Below, in pieces: positions 33,515 to 43,014 of a stretch of DNA of 56,918 nt. Within the stretch, counting starts at the first letter, position 1. Every line of letters starts with the position of its first letter. Source of the stretch: Synechococcus sp. UW140 (lineage in GTDB: Bacteria; Cyanobacteriota; Cyanobacteriia; PCC-6307; Cyanobiaceae); the NCBI GenBank assembly GCA_945877115.1, contig CAMCQR010000005.1, positions 1-56,918 of the forward strand. The letters are read 5' to 3'. The position numbers and the translations under genes were made by a program. The notes under the pieces are model-generated. The model saw only the letters and a program-made list of their open reading frames with translations, did no database searches and had not been told where the DNA came from.

Positions 33515-34897
33515 ATGACCACCTTTCCCTCTGCGGCCACCCCCCCATCCGCCACCAGCCCCCTGTCCAGCGCCACCGACCCCTGCGTGCACTGCGGCTT
33601 CTGCCTGCCGACCTGCGCCAGCTATCGGGTGCTGGCTACGGAGATGGATTCCCCCCGCGGCCGCATCCATGCCCTCAAGGCCATCGCCGCCGGTGAACTT
33701 GAACTGGATGCCACGGTGGCCAGCCATTTCGACACCTGCCTGGGCTGCTTCGCCTGCGTGACGGCCTGCCCCTCCGGCGTTCGCTACGACCAACTGATCG
33801 AAGCCACCCGGCCCCAGCTGAATGCGCCAGAGCTGCGCAGCCCCGCCCAGCGCTCCTTTCGCCAGCTGCTGTTTGCCCTGCTGCCCTACCCAAAGCGGCT
33901 GCGGGCCCTGCTCACCCCCCTGCGGGCCTATGCCGGCACCCCCCTGCAGGCCTTCGCCCGGCGCCGGGGTTTAACGGGCCTGCTGGGGCCCCAGCTAGAG
34001 GCGATGGAGCGACTGCTGCCGCCACTGGCCGCCGAGGCCTTCCGCGATCGCTGGCCGGTGGTTGTGCCGGCCCAGGGCCCACGCCGATACCGGGTGGGAC
34101 TGGTGCTGGGCTGTGTGCAGCGGCTCTTCGACCCCGCCGTCAACAGCGCCGCCATCAACGTTCTGAGCGCCAACGGTATTGAGGTGGTGATTCCGCCGAA
34201 CCAGGGTTGCTGCGGCGCTGTCACCCACCACCAGGGGGAGCTGGCCCAGACGCGTGACCTGGCCACGGCCCTCATCGATCGTTTCGCCCAGGTGGTGGGG
34301 GAGGGACAACCGGCAGGCCCCGAACCCCTCGATGCCGTCCTGGTGGCAGCCTCCGGCTGTGGTCACACTCTCAAGCATTACGACAGCCTCCTGGCCCAGG
34401 AACCCGGCTGGATGCAACGGGGAGCGGCCTTCGCCGGCCAGGTGGCTGACATCCAGGAATTTTTGGATCGCGTTGGTCTCAGTCCCGGTTTCCGGGCAGC
34501 CCTCAAACCCCTGCGCCACGCCGATGGCAGCGCCGCCACGGCCGAGCACCCCCTGACCCTGGCGTACCACGATGCCTGCCACATGATCCATGGCCAGGGT
34601 CTGCGGGACCAGCCCAGGGCCCTGCTTCGGCAGATCCCCCATGTGCGCCTGCGGGAAGCCGTCGAAGCCGGGGTCTGTTGCGGCAGCGCCGGCATCTACA
34701 ACCTGGTGCAGCCCGAGGAGGCCGCTGAACTGGGGCGCCTCAAGGCGGCCGACCTGAGCGCCACGGGCGCCGATCTGGCGGTCAGCGCCAACATCGGTTG
34801 CAGCCTGCAGATTCGCCGGCACATGGAAGATCAGCCCAGGCCCATTGCGGTGCTGCATCCGGTCCAGCTGCTGGAGCAAAGCTTCAGCGGGGGCTGA
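33515..34897 (+). CDS. glcF: glycolate oxidase iron-sulfur subunit
   Basis: The 460-residue protein has two Fe4S4 motifs near the N-terminus: CVHCGFCLPTCASYRVL around 26-42 and CLGCFACVTACPSGVRYD around 73-90. Two CCG domains follow (QGCCGAVTHHQGE near 230 and GVCCGSAGIYNLVQPEE near 388). This is the GlcF architecture. In the glycolate dehydrogenase complex it passes electrons from the flavin subunits to the quinone pool during photorespiration. The partner-like glcE lies 1.5 kb downstream in the same orientation, separated by a kinase gene on the other strand. The 3' end overlaps that kinase by 14 bases. Lactate-utilisation LutA relatives are shorter and lack the two N-terminal clusters in this form. 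Confidence 0.92.
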   Translation: MTTFPSAATPPSATSPLSSATDPCVHCGFCLPTCASYRVLATEMDSPRGRIHALKAIAAGELELDATVASHFDTCLGCFACVTACPSGVRYDQLIEATRPQLNAPELRSPAQRSFRQLLFALLPYPKRLRALLTPLRAYAGTPLQAFARRRGLTGLLGPQLEAMERLLPPLAAEAFRDRWPVVVPAQGPRRYRVGLVLGCVQRLFDPAVNSAAINVLSANGIEVVIPPNQGCCGAVTHHQGELAQTRDLATALIDRFAQVVGEGQPAGPEPLDAVLVAASGCGHTLKHYDSLLAQEPGWMQRGAAFAGQVADIQEFLDRVGLSPGFRAALKPLRHADGSAATAEHPLTLAYHDACHMIHGQGLRDQPRALLRQIPHVRLREAVEAGVCCGSAGIYNLVQPEEAAELGRLKAADLSATGADLAVSANIGCSLQIRRHMEDQPRPIAVLHPVQLLEQSFSGG

Positions 34898-36365
34898 GCT
34901 GGCCCTCCATCCATTGCCAGGCCAGGCGCAGGGTGTCCGCCTGGCCCAAATTTCCAGGAAAGGTGAGGATTGGCAGCGGCGCTGCCCCCGACTCCGCAGC
35001 GGCCACGGCTGAACCGGCCGGGGTCAATACCAGGGACAGACCAGGCAGCACCTGGCCCTGCAGCTCCACCGCAGCCAGTTGCAGGCCCTCGGCCAGCAGG
35101 ACGTGGCTGGTGATGCCCCCCTTGCTGATCAGATAGCCCAACTGGGGGGCAAGGGCCGCCGCCAACCGCGCCATGGTGGTGGCCAGGGCCTGGCCCAGGG
35201 CCCGCCGCTCGGCGGCATGGCGGCAAACCAGCTCGCCGCGACTGGTATGGAGGACGGGCGTGCGACCGGAAGCCAGCACCGCCGTCAGTTGCTCCAGCCA
35301 GGCGGCTTCCAGGGAAGGCAGCAGTAGATCGGGCAGGGGTCCCTCCAGGAGGCGATGCACCTTGGCCACCGGCAACTCAACGCCAACGCAGCCCGGATCC
35401 GCCAGCAGGTATTCCAACTGGGCATCGGCCAGGGGCACATGGGAACCCACCAGCACCAACCCCGGCCAGGCCCCGGCCGGGCCGCGCCGCCGCAGGCCCG
35501 CCAGTTCGGGGGGTCCCAGGGGCTGGGGGGGCAGGGCGGCTAAAGCGCCCAGTACGGAAGCAGCCGAATGAAACAGCCAGGGGCTCGGCCCTGGGGGGCC
35601 GGCCAGCGTCAACTGCCGTATCGCCGTCCCCAAGGCCGCCAGATGGCCAGGCCGCTCGGCATCCACGGCCACCACCGCCCCGCCTCCCAGGGCGGCGAGG
35701 CGGGCCTCCAGCCGATCCATGCCGGGTCCACCCCCCTGCTCCCAGGCCACGGCGGCGGCTTCCATCAGCTCCAGGTCGAGGCGCTGCACCTGGTCAGCGG
35801 CCATCCGGCCAGCCGTCTTCTCCTCCACCCACTGGGGCAGATAGCTGCTGCCAAAACCAAACAGGCGATCCCTGGCAAAGGCGGTCTCGTGCACGGGGCG
35901 GCCATCTAGCTGATGCATACCGGCCACGGTGGTGCGACCTCCCTCCAGGAAGGCGGGCACCAGCAAGGTGGCCCCAAAGGGTCCCAACCCGGTGGAGATG
36001 GCCTCCACCTCCAAGGGGAAATGGCCCCGCAAGGTCGAGTCTCCGCGGCTGACCATCAGCCAGTGGCGGCAAACCCCCTGCTCCACGGCTTCGGCCAAGA
36101 GCGGGGCCAGGGCCGCGGCGATTTGCCCCACCCGGTGTCGGGCCTCCGCAGGCGCCAGGGCCCTGGTGTTGGCCAGCACAAACATCAGGGGCGAAGGATG
36201 GCGCAGGGCCGCCGCCAGGTCGGCGGCTTCCCACCGCAACAGCAGGGGGCAACCGTGCACGGTCTGGGACCCCGTGGGATCGTCATCGATCACGACGATC
36301 TTCAGAGGAATCGTCTCCCGGGGAGAAAGGGCGGCCCGGGGGAACAAAGCGGAACTGGAATCCAT
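34884..36365 (-). CDS. four-carbon acid sugar kinase family protein (DUF1537, OtnK-like)
   Basis: The family phosphorylates small sugar acids such as D-erythronate, D-threonate or related compounds with ATP. From the chosen ATG the protein is 493 residues. The N-terminal domain contains KIVVIDDDPTGSQTVHGCPL near 22-41, MFVLANTRAL near 61-70, SRGDSTLRGHFPLEVEA near 105-121 and LVPAFLEGGRTT. The C-terminal nucleotide-binding domain has LVLVGSHVPLADAQLEYLL and, near the end, GYLISKGGITSHVLLAEGL, the characteristic KGGITS loop. It overlaps glcF by 14 bases tail to tail and diverges from glcE across a 50-base gap. The exact substrate is unknown. The neighbours point to metabolism of glycolate or another sugar acid. 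Confidence 0.88.
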   Translation of the reverse strand: MDSSSALFPRAALSPRETIPLKIVVIDDDPTGSQTVHGCPLLLRWEAADLAAALRHPSPLMFVLANTRALAPAEARHRVGQIAAALAPLLAEAVEQGVCRHWLMVSRGDSTLRGHFPLEVEAISTGLGPFGATLLVPAFLEGGRTTVAGMHQLDGRPVHETAFARDRLFGFGSSYLPQWVEEKTAGRMAADQVQRLDLELMEAAAVAWEQGGGPGMDRLEARLAALGGGAVVAVDAERPGHLAALGTAIRQLTLAGPPGPSPWLFHSAASVLGALAALPPQPLGPPELAGLRRRGPAGAWPGLVLVGSHVPLADAQLEYLLADPGCVGVELPVAKVHRLLEGPLPDLLLPSLEAAWLEQLTAVLASGRTPVLHTSRGELVCRHAAERRALGQALATTMARLAAALAPQLGYLISKGGITSHVLLAEGLQLAAVELQGQVLPGLSLVLTPAGSAVAAAESGAAPLPILTFPGNLGQADTLRLAWQWMEGQLSPR

Positions 36366-36415
36366 CGGCCCCAGCCTGCCGTGCCAGGGTCCCCCCCCAT
36401 GGCACCATCTCTGCC

Positions 36416-37651
36416 ATGACTGGCCCCGAAATCCTCCAACCCCAAGCCAACGAGCTGGGCGCCCTCGTGCTGGCGCTGCATGCCGAGGGCTGTCCCTGGC
36501 TGCCCGCTGGCCAGGCCAGCCGCCTGGGCTGGGGAGCTGTGGTGGCCCCAGCATGCACGGTGATCCGCACCAGCGGTCTGAATCGCATCCTGGACCACAA
36601 CCCCGGCGACTTCACGATCCGACTGGAGGCGGGGACGCCCCTGCAGACCGTGCAGCAGGCCCTGGCGGAGCAAGGCCAATGGCTGGCCGTCGATTGGCCC
36701 TGGGGCAGTGGGGCCCTGGGGGGCGGCAGCATCGCTGGCCTGGTGGCCAGGGGCCTCACGGGGGGCTACCGCCAGAAGTACCTGGGCATCCGCGACCAAC
36801 TGATCGGCATCGGCCTGATGCGGGCCGATGGGGTCTCGGCCAAGGCGGGGGGGCAGGTGGTCAAAAATGTGGCGGGGTACGACCTCATGCGCCTTTTCGC
36901 CGGCAGCTGGGGCTCCCTGGGCCTGATCACCGAAGTCACTATGCGCACCATGCCCCTGCCGCCGCGACGCAGCGGCCTGCTCATTCAGGGGCCCCTGAGC
37001 CAACTGGCGCCGCTGGGCGAATGGCTCCTGGGTTCCAGTCTGACTCCTGAGCGGATCGACTGGTGGAGCCCGGCCCTGGCCGCCACTGCGGGTCTGGCGC
37101 CCCTGCCCCTGCTGCTGTTGGGCCTGGCCGGCGTGGACGCCAGCACCATGGCGGAGCAGTACACCGCCATTGCTGCCCAAACACCCCTGGCCTGCGAGGT
37201 GCTGACGTCCGAACGGCTGGAGGAACTGCTGGCGGTGGCGGGGGGTGGCAACGGCTCACCCCCCGCCTGGCTGCTGCGTCTTGGGGTCAATCCCGCCCAG
37301 GCCCCCCTGTTGTTGGCCGCCCCCGAATGGGAGGGCATCCCCCTGGAACTCGGAGCTGGCAGTGGCCTGGGAATCGCCTGGGCAGGGGCCCCTGGCGACT
37401 CCCACGGCGCCGCAGGGGCTTTAAACCCAGACCAGGTGACCAACCTGCGGCGGCGATGCCATCGATTTGGGGGCCATCTCACGGTTCTCAGCCAGCCCGA
37501 GGGCAGCGGCCTCAATGCCTGGGAGGACTCCCCCTCCCGCCCCCTGATCGAACGGATCAAACATCAGTTCGATGGCCTGGGCCAATTGGCTCCCGGCAGG
37601 CTGCCGGGAGTGGCCCAGATTGCGGGCCATCCTCCCAGGCCCCAGGCCTAG
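36416..37651 (+). CDS. glcE: glycolate oxidase FAD-binding subunit
   Basis: The 411-residue protein has the FAD_binding_4 (VAO-type) layout: WLPAGQASRLGWG and VIRTSGLNRILDHNPGDFT near 40-62, DWPWGSGALGGGSIAGLVAR near 82-101, GYRQKYLGIRDQLIGIGLM, and the GlcE-specific GGQVVKNVAGYDLMRLFAG near 146-164, then SLGLITEVTMR. The C-terminal half is shorter than in GlcD, which matches GlcE. It probably forms part of glycolate dehydrogenase with GlcF and a GlcD subunit that is not in this window. Its stop overlaps the convergent alpha/beta hydrolase by four bases. Confidence 0.87.
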   Translation: MTGPEILQPQANELGALVLALHAEGCPWLPAGQASRLGWGAVVAPACTVIRTSGLNRILDHNPGDFTIRLEAGTPLQTVQQALAEQGQWLAVDWPWGSGALGGGSIAGLVARGLTGGYRQKYLGIRDQLIGIGLMRADGVSAKAGGQVVKNVAGYDLMRLFAGSWGSLGLITEVTMRTMPLPPRRSGLLIQGPLSQLAPLGEWLLGSSLTPERIDWWSPALAATAGLAPLPLLLLGLAGVDASTMAEQYTAIAAQTPLACEVLTSERLEELLAVAGGGNGSPPAWLLRLGVNPAQAPLLLAAPEWEGIPLELGAGSGLGIAWAGAPGDSHGAAGALNPDQVTNLRRRCHRFGGHLTVLSQPEGSGLNAWEDSPSRPLIERIKHQFDGLGQLAPGRLPGVAQIAGHPPRPQA

Positions 37652-38580
37652 GAAAGGCTGGCCAGCCAATCAAGCAGGGAAGCATTGACCGGTGCGGGCA
37701 CCTCGTCATGGGGGCAGTGGCCGGCCTCCAGCAACAGCTCGCGGGTTGCCGGCGGTGCATGCCTGAGGAAGCTGGCGCGCCGGCCGGGGGCATTGATCCA
37801 GGGGTCCTGCAGTCCCCAGATCAGAAACAGGGGGCAGGAAAGCTGGGCGAAAAGGTGATCGAGGGGCTCGCCACTAGGAAGATCGAAGACGGTGCGAAAC
37901 ACCCCAAAAGCCCCCGCATCGCGGGCGGGCCCCAGGATGGACTGCACCAGCGCCTCATCCACATTGGTGCGATCGAGATAGACCCGGTTCAAGGTGCGCC
38001 GGATCGTGGCCGGCCGCCGCAGGTTCTCAAACAGCAGGCGTTGCAGCGGTGGACTGCGAAACAGGGCCCCGCCGATGGTGCGGCGAGCGATGGCCCCCCA
38101 GCCCGTGGGCTGGCGCTGCTCGTCGGAAAAGGGACCGGCGGCATTGATTAGGGCCACCCCTGCGGCTTGCTCCCCTAGGACGGCGCCGGCCGCCAGGGCC
38201 GCGTAGCCCCCGAGGGAATTGCCCACCAGGACCGTCGGCCGGCCGATCTCCGCGCGCACGTAGGCCTCCAGCTGGTCCCGCCAAAGGGCCCCGCCGTAGG
38301 GGAGCCCCGCAGGCTTGGCACTGCGGCCAAATCCCAGCAGGTCAATGGCATGGACCTCATGGCGTTCGGCCAGCACGGGAATGTTGTGACGCCAATGGTC
38401 CGTGGAGGCCCCAAAACCGTGCACAAGCAATAGGGCAGGACCCTGGGGCTGCTGGGGGCCTTGTCTGACGCGATGCACGGGATGGCCCAGAAAACTCCAG
38501 GCGGCGGATGGCGTGTCAATCGCAGGGACGTCTTCGGAAGGGGTCAGGGGTCGCTGCACTGGAGAGGACGTGGACGGCAT
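37648..38580 (-). CDS. alpha/beta hydrolase
   Basis: The 310-residue soluble protein has the oxyanion loop LLLVHGFGASTDHWRHN near 51-67, the nucleophile elbow VLVGNSLGGYAALAAG near 118-133 (Ser in GNSLGG), an acid in FLIWGLQDPWINAPGR, and the final His in LLEAGHCPHDEVP. A complete Ser-Asp-His triad is visible. A cap domain of about 60 residues lies between strands 6 and 7. The substrate is unknown. Cyanobacterial and plant relatives include pheophytinase-like and haloalkane-dehalogenase-like enzymes, and GNSLGG is common in that branch. The internal ATG was chosen because the preceding 78 codons are the low-complexity complement of the next gene. Confidence 0.85.
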   Translation of the reverse strand: MPSTSSPVQRPLTPSEDVPAIDTPSAAWSFLGHPVHRVRQGPQQPQGPALLLVHGFGASTDHWRHNIPVLAERHEVHAIDLLGFGRSAKPAGLPYGGALWRDQLEAYVRAEIGRPTVLVGNSLGGYAALAAGAVLGEQAAGVALINAAGPFSDEQRQPTGWGAIARRTIGGALFRSPPLQRLLFENLRRPATIRRTLNRVYLDRTNVDEALVQSILGPARDAGAFGVFRTVFDLPSGEPLDHLFAQLSCPLFLIWGLQDPWINAPGRRASFLRHAPPATRELLLEAGHCPHDEVPAPVNASLLDWLASLS

Positions 38581-38664
38581 CGGCTGGGTTACGGCCGCAG
38601 CCCCACAAGGCGCGGTACAGAAGGTGCTTGATGCTAGGGAGGCTGACGCGGAAGAAACCCGACC

Positions 38665-38973
38665 ATGCCCTTGATCCCCGTGGCCATGGCCTGGCCCATG
38701 CTCCTGCCCGGCATCGCCCTCTGGGCCCTGGCCCTCTACTGGCCCCTGAGCCTCAGCCTGGCCCCCCTGGAGGCGGGTCTGGCAAGCGGCCCGCTCAATG
38801 GGGCCAGCCAACAAATCGTGCTGGTGCTGGGCAGCCTCAGCCTGGCCCTGGTGGCGGGACTGGCAATGGAGTTGATCCTGGGATGGGCCCTTGGACCCAG
38901 CTGGGCCTCCAGCCTGGGATTCGTGACGGCCCTGTGGGCCCTGTTCTGGGTCCTAACCGGAAGGACGCCCTGA
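38665..38973 (+). CDS. small hydrophobic membrane protein of unknown function
   Basis: The 102 residues form about three membrane helices (roughly 5-28, 48-70 and 75-97). These are rich in Leu, Ala, Gly and Trp, with the short loop APLEAGLASGPLNGASQQ between the first two. I recognise no family motif. Length, composition and the free intergenic position (84 bases after the divergent hydrolase, 4 bases before the convergent antiporter stop) make it a believable small gene. Close packing next to an antiporter hints at a membrane role, but nothing more can be said. Confidence 0.55.
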   Translation: MPLIPVAMAWPMLLPGIALWALALYWPLSLSLAPLEAGLASGPLNGASQQIVLVLGSLSLALVAGLAMELILGWALGPSWASSLGFVTALWALFWVLTGRTP

Positions 38974-38977
38974 ATGC

Positions 38978-40309
38978 TCAGGCCTTCTGGGTATCGCGAT
39001 CGGGTCCCACCAAAACAGCCCGCAGCAGCAGCGGGGCCAGGAAAGTGGTGCCAATCACCATCATCAGGATTGCTGCCTCAAGGGAGGGGGTCAACAGGCC
39101 CGCCTGGGAGCCGAGGCCAAGAAAAATCAAACCCACTTCGCCGCGGGGCAACATGCCCAGTCCCACCACCAGTCTGCGGGTGGGTTCGGCGCTGAAATAG
39201 GTCCAACCGGAAGCCAGTTTGCCAGCAATCGCCACGGCCAGCAGGAAAGCGGCCACCACCAGCCCCTGACGGTTAGCCGGATCGAAGGGATTCAGCACCG
39301 AAAGGTCCATGGCGGTGCCGATCAACACGAAGAAAATGGTGGCAAAGAGGGCCACCAGGGGTTTGACCGTTTCTTGAATCGCTTCGGTGCGCTCGGATTG
39401 GCTCAGGATCAAACCGGCAGCAAAAGCCCCTAGAGCCGCCTCCAGGCCGATCGCCTGGGAGGCAAAACAACACAGAATCAGCACCACGAAGGCGGCGACC
39501 ACCACCTCCCCAGGCGCCTTGAGCCAGTCGACCAACTTGTCAAATAGGGGAGCGGCCCGCTGGCTGAGCCAGATCGCGGCAGCCACGAACAGCAGGGCCG
39601 CCAGAACCAACTTGAGAATGGGGGCGAGGCTCAGGGCATTGCCCGAAGCCAGAGACACCACAACGGCCAGGATGATGATGCCAAGAATGTCGTCGAGCAC
39701 GGCGGCACCAATGACAATCTGCCCCTCCCGGGTTTTCAGGAAGCCCAATTCGCCAAAGACGCTGGCGGTGATGCCAATGCTGGTGGCCGTCATCGCCGCC
39801 CCGGCAAAAACCGCGGCGATGGCGGGCAGATGGAACAGGTAGTAAAGGCCAGCGCTGCCGGCCGCAAACGGCAACACCACCCCGGTCATGGCCACCGTGG
39901 CCGCCTGGGGACCCACCGCCACCAGTTCATCCAGTTCGCTCTCCAAACCAGTCAGAAACAGCAGGGCATAGAGACCCAGGGTGGACAACTGTTGGAGGCT
40001 GCCAAAGGAGCTCATATAGATCTCGCGCACCCGCTCCGTTGAGACTGAGGCCAGTTGGCTGACGAGCTGCACGGGCCAGGCAGCCAGCTGGGCGCCGGAC
40101 TCGGGCGGCAGCAGCAGATGCAGACCAGAAACGCCAATCAACACACCAGCAACTAACTCCCCCAGGATCGAGGGCAATTGCAAGCGGACCATCAGCTCGG
40201 CGAGGCTGCGGGCGGCGAGAAAAATGATCAGGAAACGACCCACCAGGATCAGGGTTTCCGCCACATCTTCCTGGTGGGAGCCGATTTCAAGCAGCAGGGG
40301 CAGAACCAT
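38978..40309 (-). CDS. cation:proton antiporter (CPA2 family, NapA/KefB-like)
   Basis: The 443-residue inner-membrane protein has about 12-13 helices. It shows ELMVRLQLPSILGELVAGVLIG near 38-59, GLYALLFLTGLESELDELVAVG near 112-133, and AAMTATSIGITASVFGELGFL near 167-187. VIGAAVLDDILGIIILAVV near 198-216 holds the paired aspartates that bind the ion. GAFAAGLILSQSER lies near 295-308, and MLPRGEVGLIFLGLGSQAGLL is at the end. The double-Asp motif marks an electrogenic Na+/H+-type CPA2 member. No TrkA-N or USP domain is attached, unlike KefB/C. It is divergent from glgP across 177 bases. Ion specificity (Na+ or K+) cannot be assigned by reading. Confidence 0.9.
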   Translation of the reverse strand: MVLPLLLEIGSHQEDVAETLILVGRFLIIFLAARSLAELMVRLQLPSILGELVAGVLIGVSGLHLLLPPESGAQLAAWPVQLVSQLASVSTERVREIYMSSFGSLQQLSTLGLYALLFLTGLESELDELVAVGPQAATVAMTGVVLPFAAGSAGLYYLFHLPAIAAVFAGAAMTATSIGITASVFGELGFLKTREGQIVIGAAVLDDILGIIILAVVVSLASGNALSLAPILKLVLAALLFVAAAIWLSQRAAPLFDKLVDWLKAPGEVVVAAFVVLILCCFASQAIGLEAALGAFAAGLILSQSERTEAIQETVKPLVALFATIFFVLIGTAMDLSVLNPFDPANRQGLVVAAFLLAVAIAGKLASGWTYFSAEPTRRLVVGLGMLPRGEVGLIFLGLGSQAGLLTPSLEAAILMMVIGTTFLAPLLLRAVLVGPDRDTQKA

Positions 40310-40486
40310 GTAATCAGCGATCCGGAGGCGACCCTAGGGCGCAAGGCGCAGCGCTAGATACCCGGTCGTAACCGACTCGAGTGTGGATCTCAGCGCCGGA
40401 AGCTTGTAAAACCGCAACGGTCGCTACTGTCTGACAAATACGCGCTGGCTTTGAAGCGGGCGCATGACAGCCGGAGAGCACCCACC
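40310..40486. promoter_or_regulatory. divergent promoter region between antiporter and glgP
   Basis: The 177 bases between the two divergent starts hold no gene. A TACTGT hexamer at 40424-40429, about 58 bases before the glgP start, is a possible -10 element, but no convincing -35 stands at the right distance. I see no strong palindrome or riboswitch-like fold. Confidence 0.3.
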
Positions 40487-43012
40487 ATGTCCGAGCTGAA
40501 ACCGCGCAACCTGCGGCTGCCGACCCCAGGCTGCTACGCCGACCCCGACCGCAGCGGCCTGAAAGCCAAGGATGTGTTCGACGGCATGACCGAACACCTC
40601 TTTTATACCCTCGGCAAGCTGGCCCCAGCCGCCAGCCAGCACGACCTTTACATGGCCCTCAGCTACGCCGTGCGCGACCGGCTGATGACCCGTTATCTCG
40701 CTGGGATTGAGGCGATCAATGCCACTCCCACCCGGGTGGTTGCCTATTTCTCCGCCGAATTCCTGATCGGCCCCCAACTGGGCAACAATCTTTTGATGTT
40801 GGGCATCCAGGAGGAGGCCGCCGAAGCCCTGCGGGGGTTCGGCATTAGTGACATTAATGAGATTCTCAACGTCGAGGAAGAACCGGGTTTAGGCAATGGC
40901 GGGCTGGGGCGACTGGCGGCTTGCTTTCTGGAATCCCTGGCCTCGCTCCAGATTCCAGCCACCGGCTACGGCATTCGTTATGAGTTTGGCATTTTTGACC
41001 AACTGATCCGCGACGGCTGGCAGGTTGAGATCACCGATAAATGGCTCAAAAGCGGCTGGCCTTGGGAAATTCCCCATCCTGACCAAGCCTGCTTCGTGGG
41101 TTTCGGCGGCCACACCGAGAGCTACCGCGACGAGCACGACACCTATCGAGTGCGCTGGATTCCCGCCGAACACGCCATCGGGGTACCCCACGATGTCCCG
41201 GTGCTGGGCTATCGGGTCAACACCTGCGACAGGCTCAGGCTGTGGCGAGCTGACGCTACCGAAAGCTTCGATTTCCATGCCTTCAATATTGGCGATTATT
41301 ACGGCGCCGTCGAAGAAAAAGTGGGCATTGAAACCCTCTCCAAGGTTCTCTATCCCAATGATGGCACTGACGAAGGTCGCCGATTGCGTTTGAAGCAGCA
41401 GCACTTCTTTGTGAGCTGCTCATTGCAGGACATGATGCGGAACCTGGAGGCCAGGGGCATTCCCATCCAGGAATTCAGTGACCATTGGGCGGTTCAGCTC
41501 AATGACACCCACCCCTCCATTGCCGTGGCCGAGTTGATGCGGCTGCTGCTCGATGAGAAGAACCTCAGCTGGGAGCAAGCCTGGGACATCGTGACCCGCA
41601 CGCTGTCGTACACCAACCACACTTTGCTGCCCGAAGCCCTGGAGAAATGGGACCTGCAACTCTTCGGGTCCCTGCTGCCGCGTCACCTGGAGCTGATCTA
41701 CGAAATCAATCGACGCTTCTTGCAACAGGTACGCCTCAAATATCCCGGCAATGAAAGGATTTTACGCAAGGTATCCATCATCGATGAAGAGGGATCCCGT
41801 TCGGTGCGCATGGCCAATCTGGCCACCGTGGCCAGCCACCACGTCAATGGCGTTGCCGCCCTGCACAGCGACCTGGTCCAGCGGGATCTCTTCCCAGAAT
41901 TTGCGGCCCTCTGGCCCGAAAAGTTTACCAATGTGACCAATGGCGTCACCCCGCGCCGTTGGTTGGCCCTGGCTAATCCCCGCCTGACAACCCTGCTGAA
42001 CGAAAGCATTGGCGACGGCTGGATCCGCGATCTGCGGCAACTCGAACGCCTGCAGCCCCTGGCCGAAGACGGCGCCTTTCTGGAGCGCTGGCAGGCCACC
42101 AAACTAGCCGTCAAAAAGGATCTGAGCCTTTACATCCATACCCATACTGGCGTCCTTGTGGACCCGTCATCCCTGTTCGATGTTCAGGTGAAGCGGATCC
42201 ACGAATATAAGCGTCAGCACCTTAATGCCCTGCAGGTGATTGCCCAATATCTGCGTATCAAAAACGGAAAAGCCGATGGCAGCGCGCCACGGACGGTCAT
42301 CTTTGGCGGCAAAGCTGCACCGGGCTACGCTATGGCCAAATTAATCATCCGTTTCATCAATGGCATTGCCGAAACGGTTAATTCCGATCCCGATATGGAA
42401 GGCCGACTTCGGGTTATCTTCCTCGCCGATTACAACGTCAAACTCGGTGAGCGGGTCTACCCGGCGGCGGACCTCTCGGAGCAGATCTCTACGGCCGGCA
42501 AGGAGGCCTCAGGAACTGGCAACATGAAATTTGCCATGAATGGGGCCCTCACCATCGGCACCCTCGATGGCGCCAACGTCGAAATACGCGAGCAGGTTGG
42601 AGCGGAGAATTTCTTCCTCTTCGGCCACACCGCCGACCAACTCGTTTCCTTGGAACAACAGGGCTATCGCCCCTGGGAATTGATCCCGGCCGTACCCGAA
42701 TTGGGTGAAGTCCTGCGCCTGATCGAACAGGGACACTTCAGCCAGGGAGATGGGGAGCTGTTTCGACCCCTGCTGCAGAACCTCACCGGCTACGACCCCT
42801 TCTTCGTTTTAGCCGACTTTGCCGCTTACATGGAGGCCCAATCTGCCGTCAACACCGCCTGGTCCAATCGTGCCCACTGGAACAGGATGTCGGTGCTCAA
42901 CACGGCCCGCACAGGCTTCTTTTCCTCAGACCGCTCGATCCGTGAGTACGCCACCCGGATCTGGCAGGCCGAAGAATACCCCGTCACCATCACCTGTGAG
43001 ATTGAGGAATGA
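40487..43012 (+). CDS. glgP: glycogen/starch/alpha-glucan phosphorylase
   Basis: This PLP-dependent enzyme releases glucose 1-phosphate from glycogen, the cyanobacterial night-time carbon store. The 841-residue protein shows FSAEFLIGPQLGNNLLMLG near 88-106, GLGNGGLGRLAACFLESLAS near 136-155, GVPHDVPVLGYRVNTCDRLR, AVQLNDTHPSIAVAELMR, VTNGVTPRRWLALANP, VQVKRIHEYKRQHLNALQV and EASGTGNMKFAMNGALTIG, in which the Lys of GNMKF is the PLP anchor. Length and order match bacterial GlgP. It is a single-gene unit. The 12-codon upstream extension was rejected in favour of MSELKPRN, which begins the homologous part. Confidence 0.96.
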   Translation: MSELKPRNLRLPTPGCYADPDRSGLKAKDVFDGMTEHLFYTLGKLAPAASQHDLYMALSYAVRDRLMTRYLAGIEAINATPTRVVAYFSAEFLIGPQLGNNLLMLGIQEEAAEALRGFGISDINEILNVEEEPGLGNGGLGRLAACFLESLASLQIPATGYGIRYEFGIFDQLIRDGWQVEITDKWLKSGWPWEIPHPDQACFVGFGGHTESYRDEHDTYRVRWIPAEHAIGVPHDVPVLGYRVNTCDRLRLWRADATESFDFHAFNIGDYYGAVEEKVGIETLSKVLYPNDGTDEGRRLRLKQQHFFVSCSLQDMMRNLEARGIPIQEFSDHWAVQLNDTHPSIAVAELMRLLLDEKNLSWEQAWDIVTRTLSYTNHTLLPEALEKWDLQLFGSLLPRHLELIYEINRRFLQQVRLKYPGNERILRKVSIIDEEGSRSVRMANLATVASHHVNGVAALHSDLVQRDLFPEFAALWPEKFTNVTNGVTPRRWLALANPRLTTLLNESIGDGWIRDLRQLERLQPLAEDGAFLERWQATKLAVKKDLSLYIHTHTGVLVDPSSLFDVQVKRIHEYKRQHLNALQVIAQYLRIKNGKADGSAPRTVIFGGKAAPGYAMAKLIIRFINGIAETVNSDPDMEGRLRVIFLADYNVKLGERVYPAADLSEQISTAGKEASGTGNMKFAMNGALTIGTLDGANVEIREQVGAENFFLFGHTADQLVSLEQQGYRPWELIPAVPELGEVLRLIEQGHFSQGDGELFRPLLQNLTGYDPFFVLADFAAYMEAQSAVNTAWSNRAHWNRMSVLNTARTGFFSSDRSIREYATRIWQAEEYPVTITCEIEE

Positions 43013-43014
43013 TC

